Source: Pleodorina starrii (lineage: Eukaryota; Chlorophyta; Chlorophyceae; Chlamydomonadales; Volvocaceae). Taken from it: a stretch of 64,000 bases of DNA. The position numbers and the translations under genes are program-made. This document shows, in pieces, positions 1 through 12,250 of this stretch. The stretch spans positions 496,001 to 560,000 of the forward strand of contig BRXU01000046.1 of the NCBI GenBank assembly GCA_030267565.1, in the 5' to 3' direction. Below the pieces are notes generated by a model that had not been told where the DNA came from, ran no database searches, and saw only the letters and a list, made by a program, of their open reading frames with translations. Every line of letters begins with the position of its first letter. Positions within the stretch are counted from its first letter, which is position 1.

Positions 1-1294
1 CCAGCCCAGGCCAACCCAGCCCAGCCCAGCGGGCGAAGTCTCCCGCTGAAACCACCGCACCGCACCGCACGACACCACCCGCAGAGAACCTCTTGAAACG
101 TTCAGCTGTGCTGTCCCCACCCCACCCCACCTCAACACCACTCCACTCCGCTCCGCAGTCCCTAGCCAGGTGCCCCCGTCCCTATGCAAAAGAATGCGTG
201 TGTGTACAGCGTGCCGTACAGTGTTGTTGTCGTGTGTCATGTGCTTGGGAGGGGTGCCCACGGGGCGCCCGCCCACCCCCACCCGGGCCATCGCGGGTCC
301 TGGAAGGCAGCGTGATGCCAGCACCAGCACCAGCCTCCACATCGTCCCCTCCCCTCCCCTGCCCCCCCCCCCCCATGTTCCCGGGTAGAGAGAACATGTC
401 CCGAAGGAGCGCCGCCAAAGGCGCCCTCTTCACGACAGAGCTGAACAGAGCAGAACAGCCGCCCCTACCCCTAGTCCTACCCCTAGTCCTAGCCCCGCAG
501 TCAGAGCTCCCTCAGAAGGCTGCTTCGCTTCACCTTGAAGCACAGCCCCTCCCTCCGGCTTCCCGCCACAGCCCCTCTCCCCTCCCCCCGCGTGAAGGGT
601 GAAGGGTGACGGCTCAAAAGAGCACCGACGCTTCCATTCTGCCCCAACAAGCAGCAAGGTAGCACGCTAGGCAAAGCACGAAGTCGACGGTTGCCGCTTT
701 ATTCATTTACTAAAACCTTATTAGTACATTGGCGCATCGGGTTCCGAGGCGAGTTGCCGGCCATACCTACCCTCGCGGGACAGAGTCCAAAAAACTAAAC
801 CAAACAAAAAAAGTCGTAACAGCGAAACGATGCGAAACGATGCGACCTCATGGGAGGTCCTGTGACCTGTTGCTGCACCTGCGACTGCCCACGTACCGGT
901 GCCTGTCTGCCCGCCTGCAAACGGCAGCCCCCCACCTTTCCCCCCCCCCCCCCCCCCCAAAACACACACGCTCTGCTCGAGCCGCCCCTCTCTCCCCTTC
1001 TCCACCGCTCACAATCCACCAAACAGTATTGGCCCTGCGTCCGATTCCGACTAAGAAATCGGGGGGGGGGGCAATCCGGAAACTAATCTGCCCTCCCCTC
1101 CGCAGGGCGCACCCCCACAGCCCATCCCTCGCGTCCCCAGGTTTGCAAAGCCCCCACGACCCCACACCTGCCCTGGATCGACCCCAACTCAAGACACAGT
1201 ACTCTCTTGATCAATCAGCCACCACCACTCCACCACCACTCTACCACCACTCTACCACTCCACCACCGCCGGCCCTCTCCCCTCGTCCGGGTCC
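1..1294. other. 3' flank of the TMEM184-like gene
   Basis: No convincing coding sequence on either strand. The stretch is rich in C/T and G/A runs and contains a C-homopolymer near 940-957. It lies downstream of the minus-strand stop codon at 1295-1297, so part of it is the 3' UTR of that gene. I saw no TGTAA word on the minus strand to mark a poly(A) site. Confidence 0.5.
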
Positions 1295-4200
1295 TCACTC
1301 ATCATGGGCCCGCCTCGGCATGCCGCTGCTCGTACCGCTCAATCGTTCGTATGGCGAATCGTCGCCGGAAGATGCGCCGCCGGACAGCAGCCCCGCGGCG
1401 GCGGCGCTGCCGCCTCCGCTGCGGTTGCCCCGCACCGACACATCTGACTTCTTGCTCCTGGCCCGCCCGCCGCCGCCACCGCCGACCGCGCTCGCAATCC
1501 CTCCGCCACCGCCGCGTCCCGAGCCTTCCGTCGGCCCTCCGCCAGCCCGCTGGCCGCCCTGTCGACTGCCTTGGTGGCCCACCGCCACCAGCGGCACCTC
1601 GCCGCCGCCGCTGCCGCCGCTGCCGCTGCCGCCGGGCCCCGCTGTCGCCGTCGCCGTCGTTCCGCCCTCCGCCGCCGACGCAAACTCACTGTACTCGCCG
1701 TACGATGCCGCCTCGATGCCGTACTCACCGCTATTGCCGCTGCCCCGCCGAGTGGCCCGCGTCAGACCGCCGCCGCCGCTGCCGGCGGCGGCGGCGCCGC
1801 CGCCGCCGTCGTACCCGGCGCGCGTGTGGTACAGCGCCGACGTGACGAGCGCGTTGAAAGCGCTGCCGGGGTGGCTGCCGCCGCCGGCGGCGCCGCCGCC
1901 GCCAGCGGCAGCGGCGACGGCGCCGTACCCCAGGGCGGCGGACGACGGCGGCAGCGGCGGCAGATGGTGGAAGGCGCCTCCTCGCGCGCTGGGCGACGCT
2001 GGAAACAAGGCGAATGGGCCCCCCGCCGCTGCTGCTGCCGCTGCCGCTGCTGCTGACGTGGACTCCGGCCCCGTGGGCTCCAGCTCATGAAGCATGAGAT
2101 GCTGCTGGGGGGCCGCCAGAGGCTGCGGAGCGGCAAGGGGACGGCAAGGGAAGGGAAGGGGCGGGACGGGATGGGACGAGAGCACGAGACGGGGTGGTGA
2201 GCCGCGGGGAGGAGGACGAGTGCGTTGGATGCGGAGGGCGTGTGTGTGATTGTGTTTTGTGAACGGGAACGGAAGGGAAGGGAAGGGGCGGGAAGGGCCG
2301 GAAAGGGCCGGGAAGGGGCGGGGAGGGGCGGGGAGGGGCTCCGTGCGGGGGCGGGAAGGGGAGGGGGCTCCAAGGGCTCGGGGCCGCGGGTACCTGACAA
2401 TGTCCTTTGCGTTACACCGGAAGCCGTGGAGTTCCGGCCACCCCGTGCACGGGACCAGAGGTAAACCCAGACTGACAGACTGACACACAGACGGACAGAC
2501 AATCAGACAGACAGACAGACAGACAGGCAGGCGGGCAGCGAGCCATGCAAGCACTAGCCAGCCCAGGTCCAGCCGCCCCTCTTCCCCCACTTGTTTGCAC
2601 TCGTACCTACCGCTCACAGGATCCGGCCTATCCCTGGATCCTCCCTCCCTTCCCCTACCCTCCCCGCACCACTACCCGCACCACCCTCAATCACACTCCA
2701 CTCACCCCCAGGCCGCCGCGGCCGTCATACGACCCCAGCAGAGCCTCCGTGCCTCCGTCTCCGCTGCCCCCAGAGCTGGTCCTGCGCACCCCCGCGCCGC
2801 CGCCGCCGCCGTTGCCCCGCCACGCGGCCTCACACGACCCCCCGCCGCCGCCGCTGCCGCCTCTGTGGTCCCGGGGGCCGCCGGGGCCGCTGGGGCCGGT
2901 GGCGATGGTGGGCTTGTCCGGTGGGGAGGTTGGCCCCAGCAGCGCGCACTTGGAGGCGGCCTCCTCCTCCTCGTCCACCAACCGACCGGAGCTCCTGAGG
3001 GGGTGAGGGGGGGGGGTGGCAATGCGTCGTTCAGGACCGGGAGAGAGAGGGGGGAAGTAGAGACGTCAACTAACTAACGAACTAACTAACTAACTGGGGA
3101 GAAGAGGGGAGGGGACCACCTAACAGACCGAGGGGCGCGGGGGGTGGTGGAAGAAAGCAGCAGCCGGGGGTGGGCACTAGGCCGGATGGAGGGGAAGGCC
3201 GAGGGTCAGAGCTGCCTGCCTGCCTGCCTTCCGTCCTTTCCTTCCTTGCATCCCATCGGTGCCCCAGGCAAGCGCTCCGGCCGGCCCGGCGCTCATACCC
3301 CACACTTTCCCCCCGACACGGGGCCTCCGACAGCCCCCTAGCGAAAGCCCCGCCCTGCCCCTGCCCCACGGCGCGCCCGACGCCTACCCTTTCTCTGCCG
3401 CCGCAAATAGCTTCTTCGTGTTCTTGGCCAGTCCCTGAGCCGCCTTCTTCACGGCGCGCTGCGGCACCTTCACCACCGCCGTGGTTGCCGTACTCACGTG
3501 CTCCTCGACCACCTGGTGCCGTACAGTACGGCGGCCCAGACATGGTAATGGTAGTGGTGGTGGTGGTGGTGGTGGCGGCGGCGGTGGGAAGGATCCAGGC
3601 GTGGCGGGGCAGAGCGGGGTGGCAAAGCGGGCGGGGGCATGCGAGCGAAGCGGAGAGAGAGGAAGCACCTTGATCCTCCCGGCCCCCGCACCCGCACCCG
3701 CGGCTCCCCCAACCCACCCCATCCCAGGTAGTACTGGCCCGTTCGCTCGGGGGCCCCCCCTTTTCCCCTCGCAATCGCAATCTGGAGCCTGTTCCATCAG
3801 CCCCCACCACTGCCCACCCGCCCGCACCACTGCCCTCCCTCCCTCTCCCCTCCCACCACTCCTCCCTCCCCTCCCTCCCTCCACCCCCCCTCTTAAAGGC
3901 CCCACTCACCAGCCCCACGTCATCCACCACATCCCTCATATCAAAGATGTAGCGCACATTGGTGAAGAACCCCTTCGAGTGACCCGCCATGTAGTCCTGG
4001 GGGGGGGCCGGGAGGGGGGCGGGGGGACGAGGCAGGTGGGGAGGGGACGGGAGGGAGGCGGGAGAGGCGGGGGCGTGGGGAGGCGGAGAAAACACGAGTG
4101 AGGGCCCCGCGGCGCCTGGGAGCCTGCAGCCTGGGAGTGTGGCTGTGTAGCGTGGCTGTGAAGGTTCGGCTCGACAGGCGGTGCGAAAGGCGGGTTGGGT

Positions 4201-7200
4201 CAGATACGGTAGGGGGGTGTCCGGCCCTCGTCTTCATGCCGCCAAGGGGGGAGGGAGGGAGGCAGGCAGGGAGGCTGCCCCCCCTGTCTTCCCGAGGCGA
4301 CACGAGCGGAGGGGGCCACAGCTCCACGTCCGCCGTTTCACCGCTGCGGGTTCACATCCATCCATCCATCCCTGCATGCCCAGCGCGCCGCCGCCTTTCA
4401 CCCCTCTCATCAACCCTCGTCCCTCTCAGCCCTCGTCCCTCTCAGCCCTCGCCGCCTCTCACCCGCGGCGGGAATGCGTATGCGTGCGCCAGCGCCGCCA
4501 GGAACATCTCTATGCAGATCAGAAAGTCCTGGATGCCCGAGGCCACGTCCTGGCGGGCGTACCAGGACTCGGCCTGGATCACCCCCATGTACACCAGGAT
4601 GGCGATACCGATACCCTGAGGGGCGGGGAGGGGAGGGGCGGGCACAGGATAGGGCAGGGCAGGACAGGGCGCGGCGCGGACATGCACACGCACAGGCAGT
4701 CAGGAATACTGTGGGCGATATGGATACGGCGGCGCGCGAAGACCGCAGCATACCATCGATTGGGGTTTGAACGCGGTGATGGGGTTCGGGCGGCCCCCGC
4801 AGCTTGAGGAGTGATGTAGGTGGTTGGGTGGTTGGGTGGGTGGGTGGATGGTTGGGTGGGTGTTTGGGTGGGTGGATGGTTGGGTGGTTGGGTGGAAGGT
4901 GGGTGGATGGTTGGGTGGTTGGTTGGTTGGTTGGGTGGATGGTTGGGTGGGTGGATGGTTGGGTGGTTGGGTGGGTGGGGGCTCTGCATCCCGCAGGTTC
5001 CTAACCGCCTACGGCAGCAGCCCCGGCCCCCTCGCCTCTGTTGCTCTGCCGCATCTCACGGTAGCACCCCGGCCCTCCACCCTTACCACACGGCGAGAGC
5101 AGCGGTCCTCCCCCTTGCCCCCACCTCCCCGGGTTTGTTCTTTATTATTTCCCCTCGTCCACCTCCCCAGTCCCCGCCGCCCCTGCACACACACACACAC
5201 TCTCACTCACACACTCACACCCACACCCACACCCTCGCATACACACCCTCGCATACACACACACTCACCTGCCAGAAGGTGACAAAGACGACCGCCTTTA
5301 TGCAGATGAACTTGGACAGCGGGCGGATGGGCGCCAGCTCGTCGTGCATGGCCGTGTACAGCATCACCAGGCAGTACAACGCCCACAACTGCCATGGCGG
5401 TTGGCGGTTGAGAGCGGTTACGTTCGAGGGCGTCAGTTCGGCAGGTGTGCGAATTTCGGCAAAGGCATGGACGGGTGGCTCGGCAAGGCATCATGGGCAT
5501 AGGAAGGAAGGGGGGACACCCCACCGGGGTTTATGTGTGTGTATGTATGTGTGCTGTGGGGGGAGTACCATGGATGCAGTCCGGAAGGAAGAAAGGCCCC
5601 AGGCGACCTCCTCCAACTCAGCCCTCCTCCTCAGCCCAGGTGCCCCCCAAGCCCCCCCCCCCACACACACAAACCGCTGCACAGTGGCCGCTGCACGTAC
5701 CCGACACCGACCCACGGGTCCGCCCCGACCCCCCACGGGCCGACCCAGGGACCCCACACCGACCCACGGGCCCACGGACTCCGGCCCACTCTGGCCCCAA
5801 AACCCACCGACCTGTGAGAAGTTGGTGACTGCTGCCAGGTAGACGTAGCTCTTCTTGAAGTTGATCTGTCCCTCGCCGTACTTGTCAAATATGTCGGTGA
5901 TGAAGGCCAGACCGGTGCAGATGGGCCGCAGGATGACGTAATTCAGCACGCCCTGGGGTGCGTTGGCCAGGATGGAGGGGGGGGCACACAAACACATACA
6001 CAACATATACACACAGCCCGGTTTGATCTGGTGCGCGCAAGGGGCTGGCGCTGGAGCTGGCGAGTGATGCGAGCGAGCGGGATCGTGTGTGGATCGCCCC
6101 GGTGCGTTCTGGTGAGCGCAGGGGGCTGGCGCTGGCGAGTGAATGAGTGAGTGCGTGAGTGCGTGAGGCAGGCAGACAAGGCAGACGCACAGGCAGGTAG
6201 GCAGGCCAGGCAGGGTGGCAGGATTCCGCACAGCCAGGGCAGGGCAGGGCAGGCCAGGCCGGGCCAGTTCAGTCCGACACACCTTCTTGCACTCCCACAG
6301 GAAGCGGGTGCCCATGTCCCAGGGCCGCAACACGTACTGCACAGACCACATGTGCTGCATCTGAGGTTTCTTGCTCATGTGCTCGTCCAGATCGCCGTAC
6401 GTGTCCTGCAGGCGAGATGCGAGGTGCGAGATGCGGCGGCGGCGGAGGGTGTAGGAGGTTAGGGTTTTTGTGGTTTCGGTCAGGAGCGGGAGCCCTCATG
6501 AGCACAGGGCGGCGCGGCAGATCGGGCTTGGATCTGCAACAGTTGGATTTGGAACAGTCGGATTCGCCGCAGGGCCTTGCGCGACGCGGCCAGTGCCTAC
6601 GCGACACCCACCCAACCACGCGCCACCCCGCGTCCGTAAAACTCCCCCACCCGCCTTCCACCCGCCTACAACCGCCTTCCAGCTCTTGGCGTTGAAGTTT
6701 AGCCACCTCAGCCACCTCAGCCACCCAGCCCTCCTTCCGGCGTACACGCAGTGCACAGACGCAGTGATGTGTGTGCGAGCCATACCAATGTCACTCATAT
6801 GCTTGACACAACCATGGATAAGCCGCGGGCGAAGTAACTCGGTAACTGCCGCGACTCGTTTTTTTTTGGATTTTAGGGTTTTAGGGGTTTAGGCCACTGC
6901 CGGGCAAGGCGCTTCTGGATCCCCGGCCCCGCCACCACCCCCATCCCGCATTCCAGTCCTCGCCCTGTCCGCCGCGCCCGCGAGGGCGCGAGCCTAGCTG
7001 TCGTACTCCGCAGTACGGTGCCTGTCGTACCTGCAGGAACGCCATCAGGTACGCGAAGAAGGAATAAATGACGAACGCCTCGTAGCACTCGCGGATGGGG
7101 TCCAGGTACTCGCGCGCCTGTGGGGGTTTGGGGGGGGGTATCCACGTATAGGCCGGAGCCCGTGAACGATAAAGTAACAGAAGAAGGTGGGGGGGGGGTT

Positions 7201-8700
7201 CGAAGAGCTCCAGTTGGCGGTGGTGGTGGTGGGCAGGTGGGGATAGTGGCGGGATGGGGTATCCGCTCGCCCCCCAGTACTGCTCCGAAACCACAGCTGC
7301 CCGGATACGCTGCTGGGCCGCCATTCCCTCCCCCTCCCCCTCCCCTCCCCTCCCCCCCCCCTCTCCTCCCCTCCCCTCCCCAACTAAACTAAGAAACCTC
7401 CCGCCCCATCCCGCCGCCCAACTGTGCCGCCGCGACCAGCGCATCCGGGAGCGCAATCCAGAGCCACCGCTTCCTCTTGGGGCCGCCTTCCCTCCCCTTC
7501 TCTCGCCCGCTACATCATACAACGAACCAGAGACCAACCAACCAACCAACCAACCAACCAGGAGGAGTAACCGTCTAACCGAAGCCAAAGATGTCCTCCG
7601 GCGAAAGCAGCAGCGGCCAGCAGCGGGTTAAGGGGTCGGGGTCACTCCCCAGGCCCCCGCCGTCAATCCCTCCCACCCTCCCACCCTCGCTCCCTCCCTC
7701 CCTCCCTCCTTCCCTCCCTCCCTTCCTTCCCTTCCCGGCAACGGATCCGATCCACGGGCACGACAAGCCAAGCCAAGCGCGCCCCAAGGGCCCCAAGGGT
7801 CGCCAACAAGGGTCGCCAACCAGGGTCCATCGCCTGCTTGCCTTTCTGAAGCGCAGTGCGAACCAGGCATCCACCGCGTAGATTGGCACCATGAGCAGAA
7901 TACGGATCACGTGCTTCTGCAGCCGCGGCTGGGTGTAGTACTCCGTGTGCATGGCGATCTGGGGGGCGGGTGGGGGCGGGTGGGGGGGCGTTTCGGGGGT
8001 ATAAAGAAGAGTTCGCAGCGGAGATGGAGACGGCGGGGCGTCGGGGGCGTTGGGGGGGGCGTTGGGGGCGATGGGGGTCAGGACCCTCGGGAGGCGGGCG
8101 AGGGAGGGGGGGAGGGGTGGGGGCCCTAAGAAGTAGGAGCCGCAGCGATGCAACCGAGGCGACCCCGTCGAAGAGAGAGGGGAGGGGAGGGCCTTCAGAG
8201 AACGGGGGAGGTTATCCACGTATAGAGAACGGGGGCGGGTGGCGGTAGTCCTGGCGTCGGCGTGGGTGGGGGGTGGAGGGAGGTGAGCGGGGCGCCCGGC
8301 CGCCGGTCATCGAGGGACGGGAGGGACGGGTATCGCATCTCCGTTTTGCCTTCTCCCGCGGGGTGGCCCCCTCGCGTTTTGCCTTCTCCCGGTGGCCCCC
8401 GGCGCCGGGCTGATTGCTCCACGGCATCACCAACCTCGTAAATGGAGATAGGCATCGATAGGATGACGAATATACCGCCGATGAACCATGCTGGAGGGAA
8501 ATCCAGAGTTAGGCGGGGGACGGGGGCGGGGCGGGGGGGAAGCGTTGAGGTGCCAGTGCCGTAAGCGCGGGGAAAAGCGGGAAGAGGGGCCGTTTTCGCA
8601 CGCACGCACCTTGGTAGTGGACGTCATAATGCTGCTTTTGGAACTCCCAGATGGTCAACGGCAAAGCCAGAAACGTCAGAAGGCACAAGGTCCACCAGAG
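1295..8700 (-). CDS. TMEM184 / DUF300 (organic solute transporter alpha family) multi-pass membrane protein, 5' end not visible
   Basis: Twelve exons on the minus strand join with consistent phase: 8610-8700, 8435-8490, 7842-7958, 7031-7117, 6283-6405, 5812-5952, 5269-5388, 4463-4615, 3910-3996, 3388-3512, 2706-2994 and 1295-2104. They encode 732 residues plus stop. The order of hydrophobic segments and signature stretches ([60 protein letters not shown]) matches TMEM184C and the plant/algal DUF300 proteins across the whole membrane domain. The family has about seven membrane helices and is thought to transport or regulate transport of organic solutes at membranes. The last two exons form an algal-specific cytoplasmic tail of about 365 residues rich in Gly, Ser and Ala. 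The intron after 7842 has a GC donor (AAG|GCAAGC). The first coding exon with the start ATG lies upstream of 8700 and was not identified. Family assignment is secure; substrate is unknown. Confidence 0.93.
4822..4980 (+). repeat. GGTTGGGTGG/GGGTGGAT simple repeat
   Basis: About 160 bp of imperfect GGTTGGGTGG, GGGTGGAT and GGTT units within an intron of the TMEM184-like gene. Runs of three G at short intervals could form quadruplexes on the plus strand. Similar tracts occur at 39056-39112 and 61914-61980. Confidence 0.95.
7139..7185 (-). repeat. TATACGTGGA repeat R2 near an intron 3' end
   Basis: On the minus strand, CGGGCTCCGGCCTATACGTG followed by GATACCCCCC lies about 20 bp before the acceptor of the TMEM184-like exon that starts at 7117. 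Similar copies occur at 8211-8228, 42400-42416 and 44521-44545. Confidence 0.65.
7995..8035 (-). repeat. Dispersed repeat R1, partial copy near an intron 3' end
   Basis: On the minus strand it reads CGCCGTCTCCATCTCCGCTG and continues into a T-rich run and TATACCCCC. It lies about 37 bp before the acceptor of the TMEM184-like exon that starts at 7958, in sense orientation. Confidence 0.7.
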
Positions 8701-9578
8701 CTACACACAGCGAAGGCGTGTGAAGTTAGGTCTTGCTCAGGGCCGTGACAGACCCGGGATAGGCCGATCGTTGGCACGGAATTTAAATGAAAGTGACCAT
8801 CACCGATGCGTACCAGCCGGAAGTAGCGGCGAAGCGGCCACGCCATTCTCGACAACTGTGTATGAGTATATCTGGGAACCGAGCTTTCACCCTGAAAACC
8901 TTCCTAAAAGTGGCCGGACGCAATTGTTCCGCAAATGGTTAATCTTGCAAACTTTACGTAGCCACAAGAAGCGGGGGAGGCCCTCCCAAGGCCGCTAATT
9001 GGGGTCAATTGGGGTCATACTGATTAAAATGACATCTTTTTTGCAAGGACAGCAGTGTCCTATGACGAAACACATAACGACCTGAAGCGACGTGGATTTG
9101 GTCTTGCAGCGTTGCAGGTTCCTTGTTCGCGTTCGACTTGGTACGTGCAACCGAATCAACTACCGATGGCAGTGGATTTGCGCTGGCGTGCGCGCGGGGG
9201 AGAAAGCATTCTTTTGAGCGACACACAACAACTCTCACTATGATGGTGAAACTTTGAAACAGCATCACACGTGTCACCGCCTGTTCGATGCTTTTGTGAG
9301 CATAGCGCAGCAAGGTACTTTGTTTTTCCGCTAAAGACGAAACGTGTTTATCCACTATATGCTTCCATACTACCTTACCCTAGGACATTGGATGCAGCTA
9401 GCTGAACAGGACATTCGGCTGGCATAAAACTGACGCGTCCAGAACACGCCTTGGTGTTTAGCAGCCCTCCGTGTCTGCCGACTTCTTACCTAGGTTTATC
9501 AGTTGGCCCAACTTGGCGCCTGGAAGCCGCACAGCGCACACAGCACACACAGCTCTTATAGCAAGAGGACGTGAACAG
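8701..9578. promoter_or_regulatory. Divergent intergenic region between TMEM184-like and ankyrin genes
   Basis: This stretch has lower GC than its neighbours and separates two head-to-head genes. It must hold the missing first exon and promoter of the TMEM184-like gene and the promoter of the ankyrin gene. Open frames here start from non-ATG codons and look random. No clear TATA box was identified. Confidence 0.45.
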
Positions 9579-11240
9579 ATGTCCATCGCTAGGCCATTGC
9601 TATCTGTTAGCACCAAGCCAGTCTTTTCCGTATGGAGCACGGCTCAGCCACAAGCAGGGCCGACCCCGCCTAAGTTCGAAGAGGCCGGGCGCCTGCCTGC
9701 TGGCATTGCCGCACAACGCGGCGCTGTTGATGATCTCGATGACCTCGTCCTAAACAATGACAAAATGCACGCGGAGGCCGTGGATGTGCACCTGGAGACT
9801 CCGCTTCACATCGCGGCGACATGGGGACAGCTAGCCATCGTTAAGGTACGCGTGCATTCCGCTCCACACATCGGGGGGGAGTTGGAGGCTGGGTATTGAG
9901 CCTGTCACGCAGCTCTGCGGCCTTACATATTTGCTTTCATTGCTGTGGTCAGGGGTAGGGGCACACAAACCGGGGGGGCATTGGGCGTTTCTTGACCCCT
10001 TGCGATGCAACAAAACATGCCAAGCACGCTCACACCCCTGCTCAGGGTACGCTCCCCCGCGCACACTAACCCATAGCACGCCCCGGACTTCCAGGCAACA
10101 ACACGCCTCCCCCCTCCTGACGCTCCTCCCAGCAACGCCCTCGCCTTCCATCACAGTGCTCAACAGATGCCGCTCCCTATCCCTCCTCACGACAGCCCAA
10201 TTACCCGCCACCCCGACCCAGCCTGACGCAAACGGAACCACCCCTAGCGCCCGCTCAACCCCCCATCCCACCTCCCCTGCTCCCCGCCCCCACCAACCGC
10301 CCTCCCCCATCCCCTCCCGCTTCCCCTTGCCCCTCTCCTTCCCCCTCTGCTTCCCGACTCTCCCTGCCCAACACGCCGCACCACACTACATCACACCACA
10401 CCAAACCCACCGCGCCCCGCCGCACGACGCCGCATGCGCAGCTCCTGGTCCGCGACCACGGCGTCAACGTTGACCCGGTCAACTGGGAGGGCTGGACGCC
10501 GCTCTTCTGCGCCATCTCCCGCTCCCACATTGAGGTCGCCGACTATCTGCTGGGCGCGGGGGCCAACCTGGTCCACACCACCCCCAGCGGCATGACCGCA
10601 ATGCACATCGCCTCCTGGTTCGCGCAGCGCGACTCGATCGAGTACCTGCTGCAGAAGCGCGCGCCGCTGCACAACGAAAACGTCTACGGCGTGACGCCCA
10701 TCGGCATGGCGCGACCCGGGCCCATAAAGCGCATGCTGTGAGTGCTGCGATGGGTTGGGGTGCGTGGGTTTGGGGGGGCTGGGTGGGTGAGTGGGTGGGG
10801 GTGGTGGAGGGTGGGTAGGTGGGGGAGTGTGGGTCGGAGAGCGAGAAGGAGGCGGAGGGAGGGTGGCGGGTATGCGGCGCGGCACAGCACGACGGGAGAG
10901 GGGGGAAGGGAGGAGAGGGGGCCGGAGGGGAGGGGAAGGGCTAGGGACCGCTCGCCGCTCACCGCCCCCATAATGCCGTTTCTTGGCCTCCCTCCCGGTT
11001 TCGTTCTTGCATTACACTCATTCAAACTCCCCCCCCCCGAGGTAATCCCCCTATCGCTCGCGCACACTGCCCCCGGCCCCTCCCCCCGGCCCCTCCCCCC
11101 GGCCCCTTCCCCCGCCCCGCCGGTTCTGGGTCCGTTCGCTAACGCCGTCTCCTCCTCCTTCTCCGCTGCGGTATTTTCTTTTTACCCCCACCCGCTGCAG
11201 GTTCAATGCGCTGGAGGAGGCGGACAAGGACAAGGACTAG
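9579..11240 (+). CDS. Small ankyrin-repeat protein (about 200 aa)
   Basis: Three exons, 9579-9845, 10442-10737 and 11201-11240, join in phase and end in TAG at 11238-11240. The donors are AAG|GTACGC and GCT|GTGAGTG, and the acceptors are GCAG and CTGCAG. The product is about 200 residues with about three ankyrin repeats: one starting near residue 73 (ETPLHIAATWGQLAIVK), one near 106 (GWTPLFCAISRSHIEVADYL) and one near 141 (SGMTAMHIASWFAQRDSIEY). The tail is short and acidic (ALEEADKDKD). The repeats imply a protein-protein interaction role; no catalytic domain is present. I chose the ATG at 9579; the frame is open further upstream but only with non-ATG starts, so an extra 5' exon is possible. 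The second intron ends with a copy of a dispersed intron-end repeat (11124-11190). Confidence 0.8.
11124..11190 (+). repeat. Dispersed repeat R1, copy at an intron 3' end
   Basis: The copy contains TTCGCTAACGCCGTCTCC followed by CTCCGCTGCGG, a T-rich run and TACCCCC. It ends ten bases before the exon that starts at 11201 and so forms the polypyrimidine part of that acceptor. Related copies lie at 26771-26834, 63131-63190 and 7995-8035. Confidence 0.75.
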
Positions 11241-12165
11241 GACGAGGACGAGGAGTAGGACTAGGAGCAGGACAAGGACTAGGCGGCTGGGCCTGGTGGC
11301 TTTCATCGCGCGGCCCGACGAGACGAATGAGAGAACTGGATGGGGAGGCGGGGGCCGTCTGCCGGCCGATGGAGCGACGACCTCGGAGGTTGGCTCGAAA
11401 AACGCCGATGACGACGGAGGGGGAGGGGGGCCGGGGAGCCCCATCGGAGCCCCATCGGATGGAGGGAGCCCGCAGCTGGCAGTGCTAGGGCCTAGGGGGG
11501 GCGCCGCTGGAGGCCACAGCCGCGGCCGCGGCCGCGGCCGATTGTGCTGCGGCCGATTGTCCGGTCCGGCGGCTGTGCCTCCCCCCTCAATCGCGTTGAT
11601 GGCGGCTGCAGCTCGGCTGCTGCGAGTGCAGTGCCCCGCCCGCCCGCCCGCGTCGCCCCCGCCGTGTGCAAGCGCCGCGCTGGCGGCTCCGCGACGGCTT
11701 CGGGGGCTGCATGTAGTTGTTACCAACCAAGTGGACTGCAGGCTGGCTCCGGAAGAGTGTGCCTGGCTCCGGGTTTTCGAGTGTCGCGTCTGGCGCGACT
11801 GGCAGGGAGGTTGGCGGGACTGGTTGAGGTGGCGGTGGCGGGGAGTGGGTGCCTGTCGCGAGTTTGGCGGGAGGTTTGATCTACCCCCGCTTTAGGAAGT
11901 CCTGCAAGTAGTGTATGGCAGTACGGCATTGCACTACTAGGGTTTTGGCTGCCAAGGTATACGTCGTCCTCAGAAGGACGACGGCGGGGGGCACGAGGCG
12001 CTGTCCATGTATAAGTATGTTCGCACCGGCGGGGGGTGGGGGGTGGGGGGCGTCCGCAGCAGCTGCTGGTGTACCGTATGTATGTATCTGCAGGTGCCGG
12101 TGGCTGGGTCGGTCCATCGGCGGGGCAAGCGCGCGAGAGGCGGCTGCTTGTATTTGATTGGAGGG

Positions 12166-12250
12166 GTCAGGGAGTTATATGAGTGATATGGGGGTTTAGG
12201 GAGTGATATGGGGGTCAGGGAGTGATCTGGGGGTCAGGGGTTGATATGCT
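12166..12250 (+). repeat. Degenerate minisatellite of the GGGAGTGATATGGGGGTCAG type
   Basis: Four imperfect units of about 20-24 bp carry the core GGGAGTGATATGGGGGTCAG. The same core in reverse complement appears at 54572-54652 and at the very end of the window (about 63977-64000), so this is a dispersed minisatellite family. Confidence 0.7.

Noticed and set aside
93..602. Plus-strand open frame of 169 codons
   Set aside because: Starts at a non-ATG codon (TTG), Pro/Ser-rich with no domain; lies in the 3' flank of the TMEM184-like gene.
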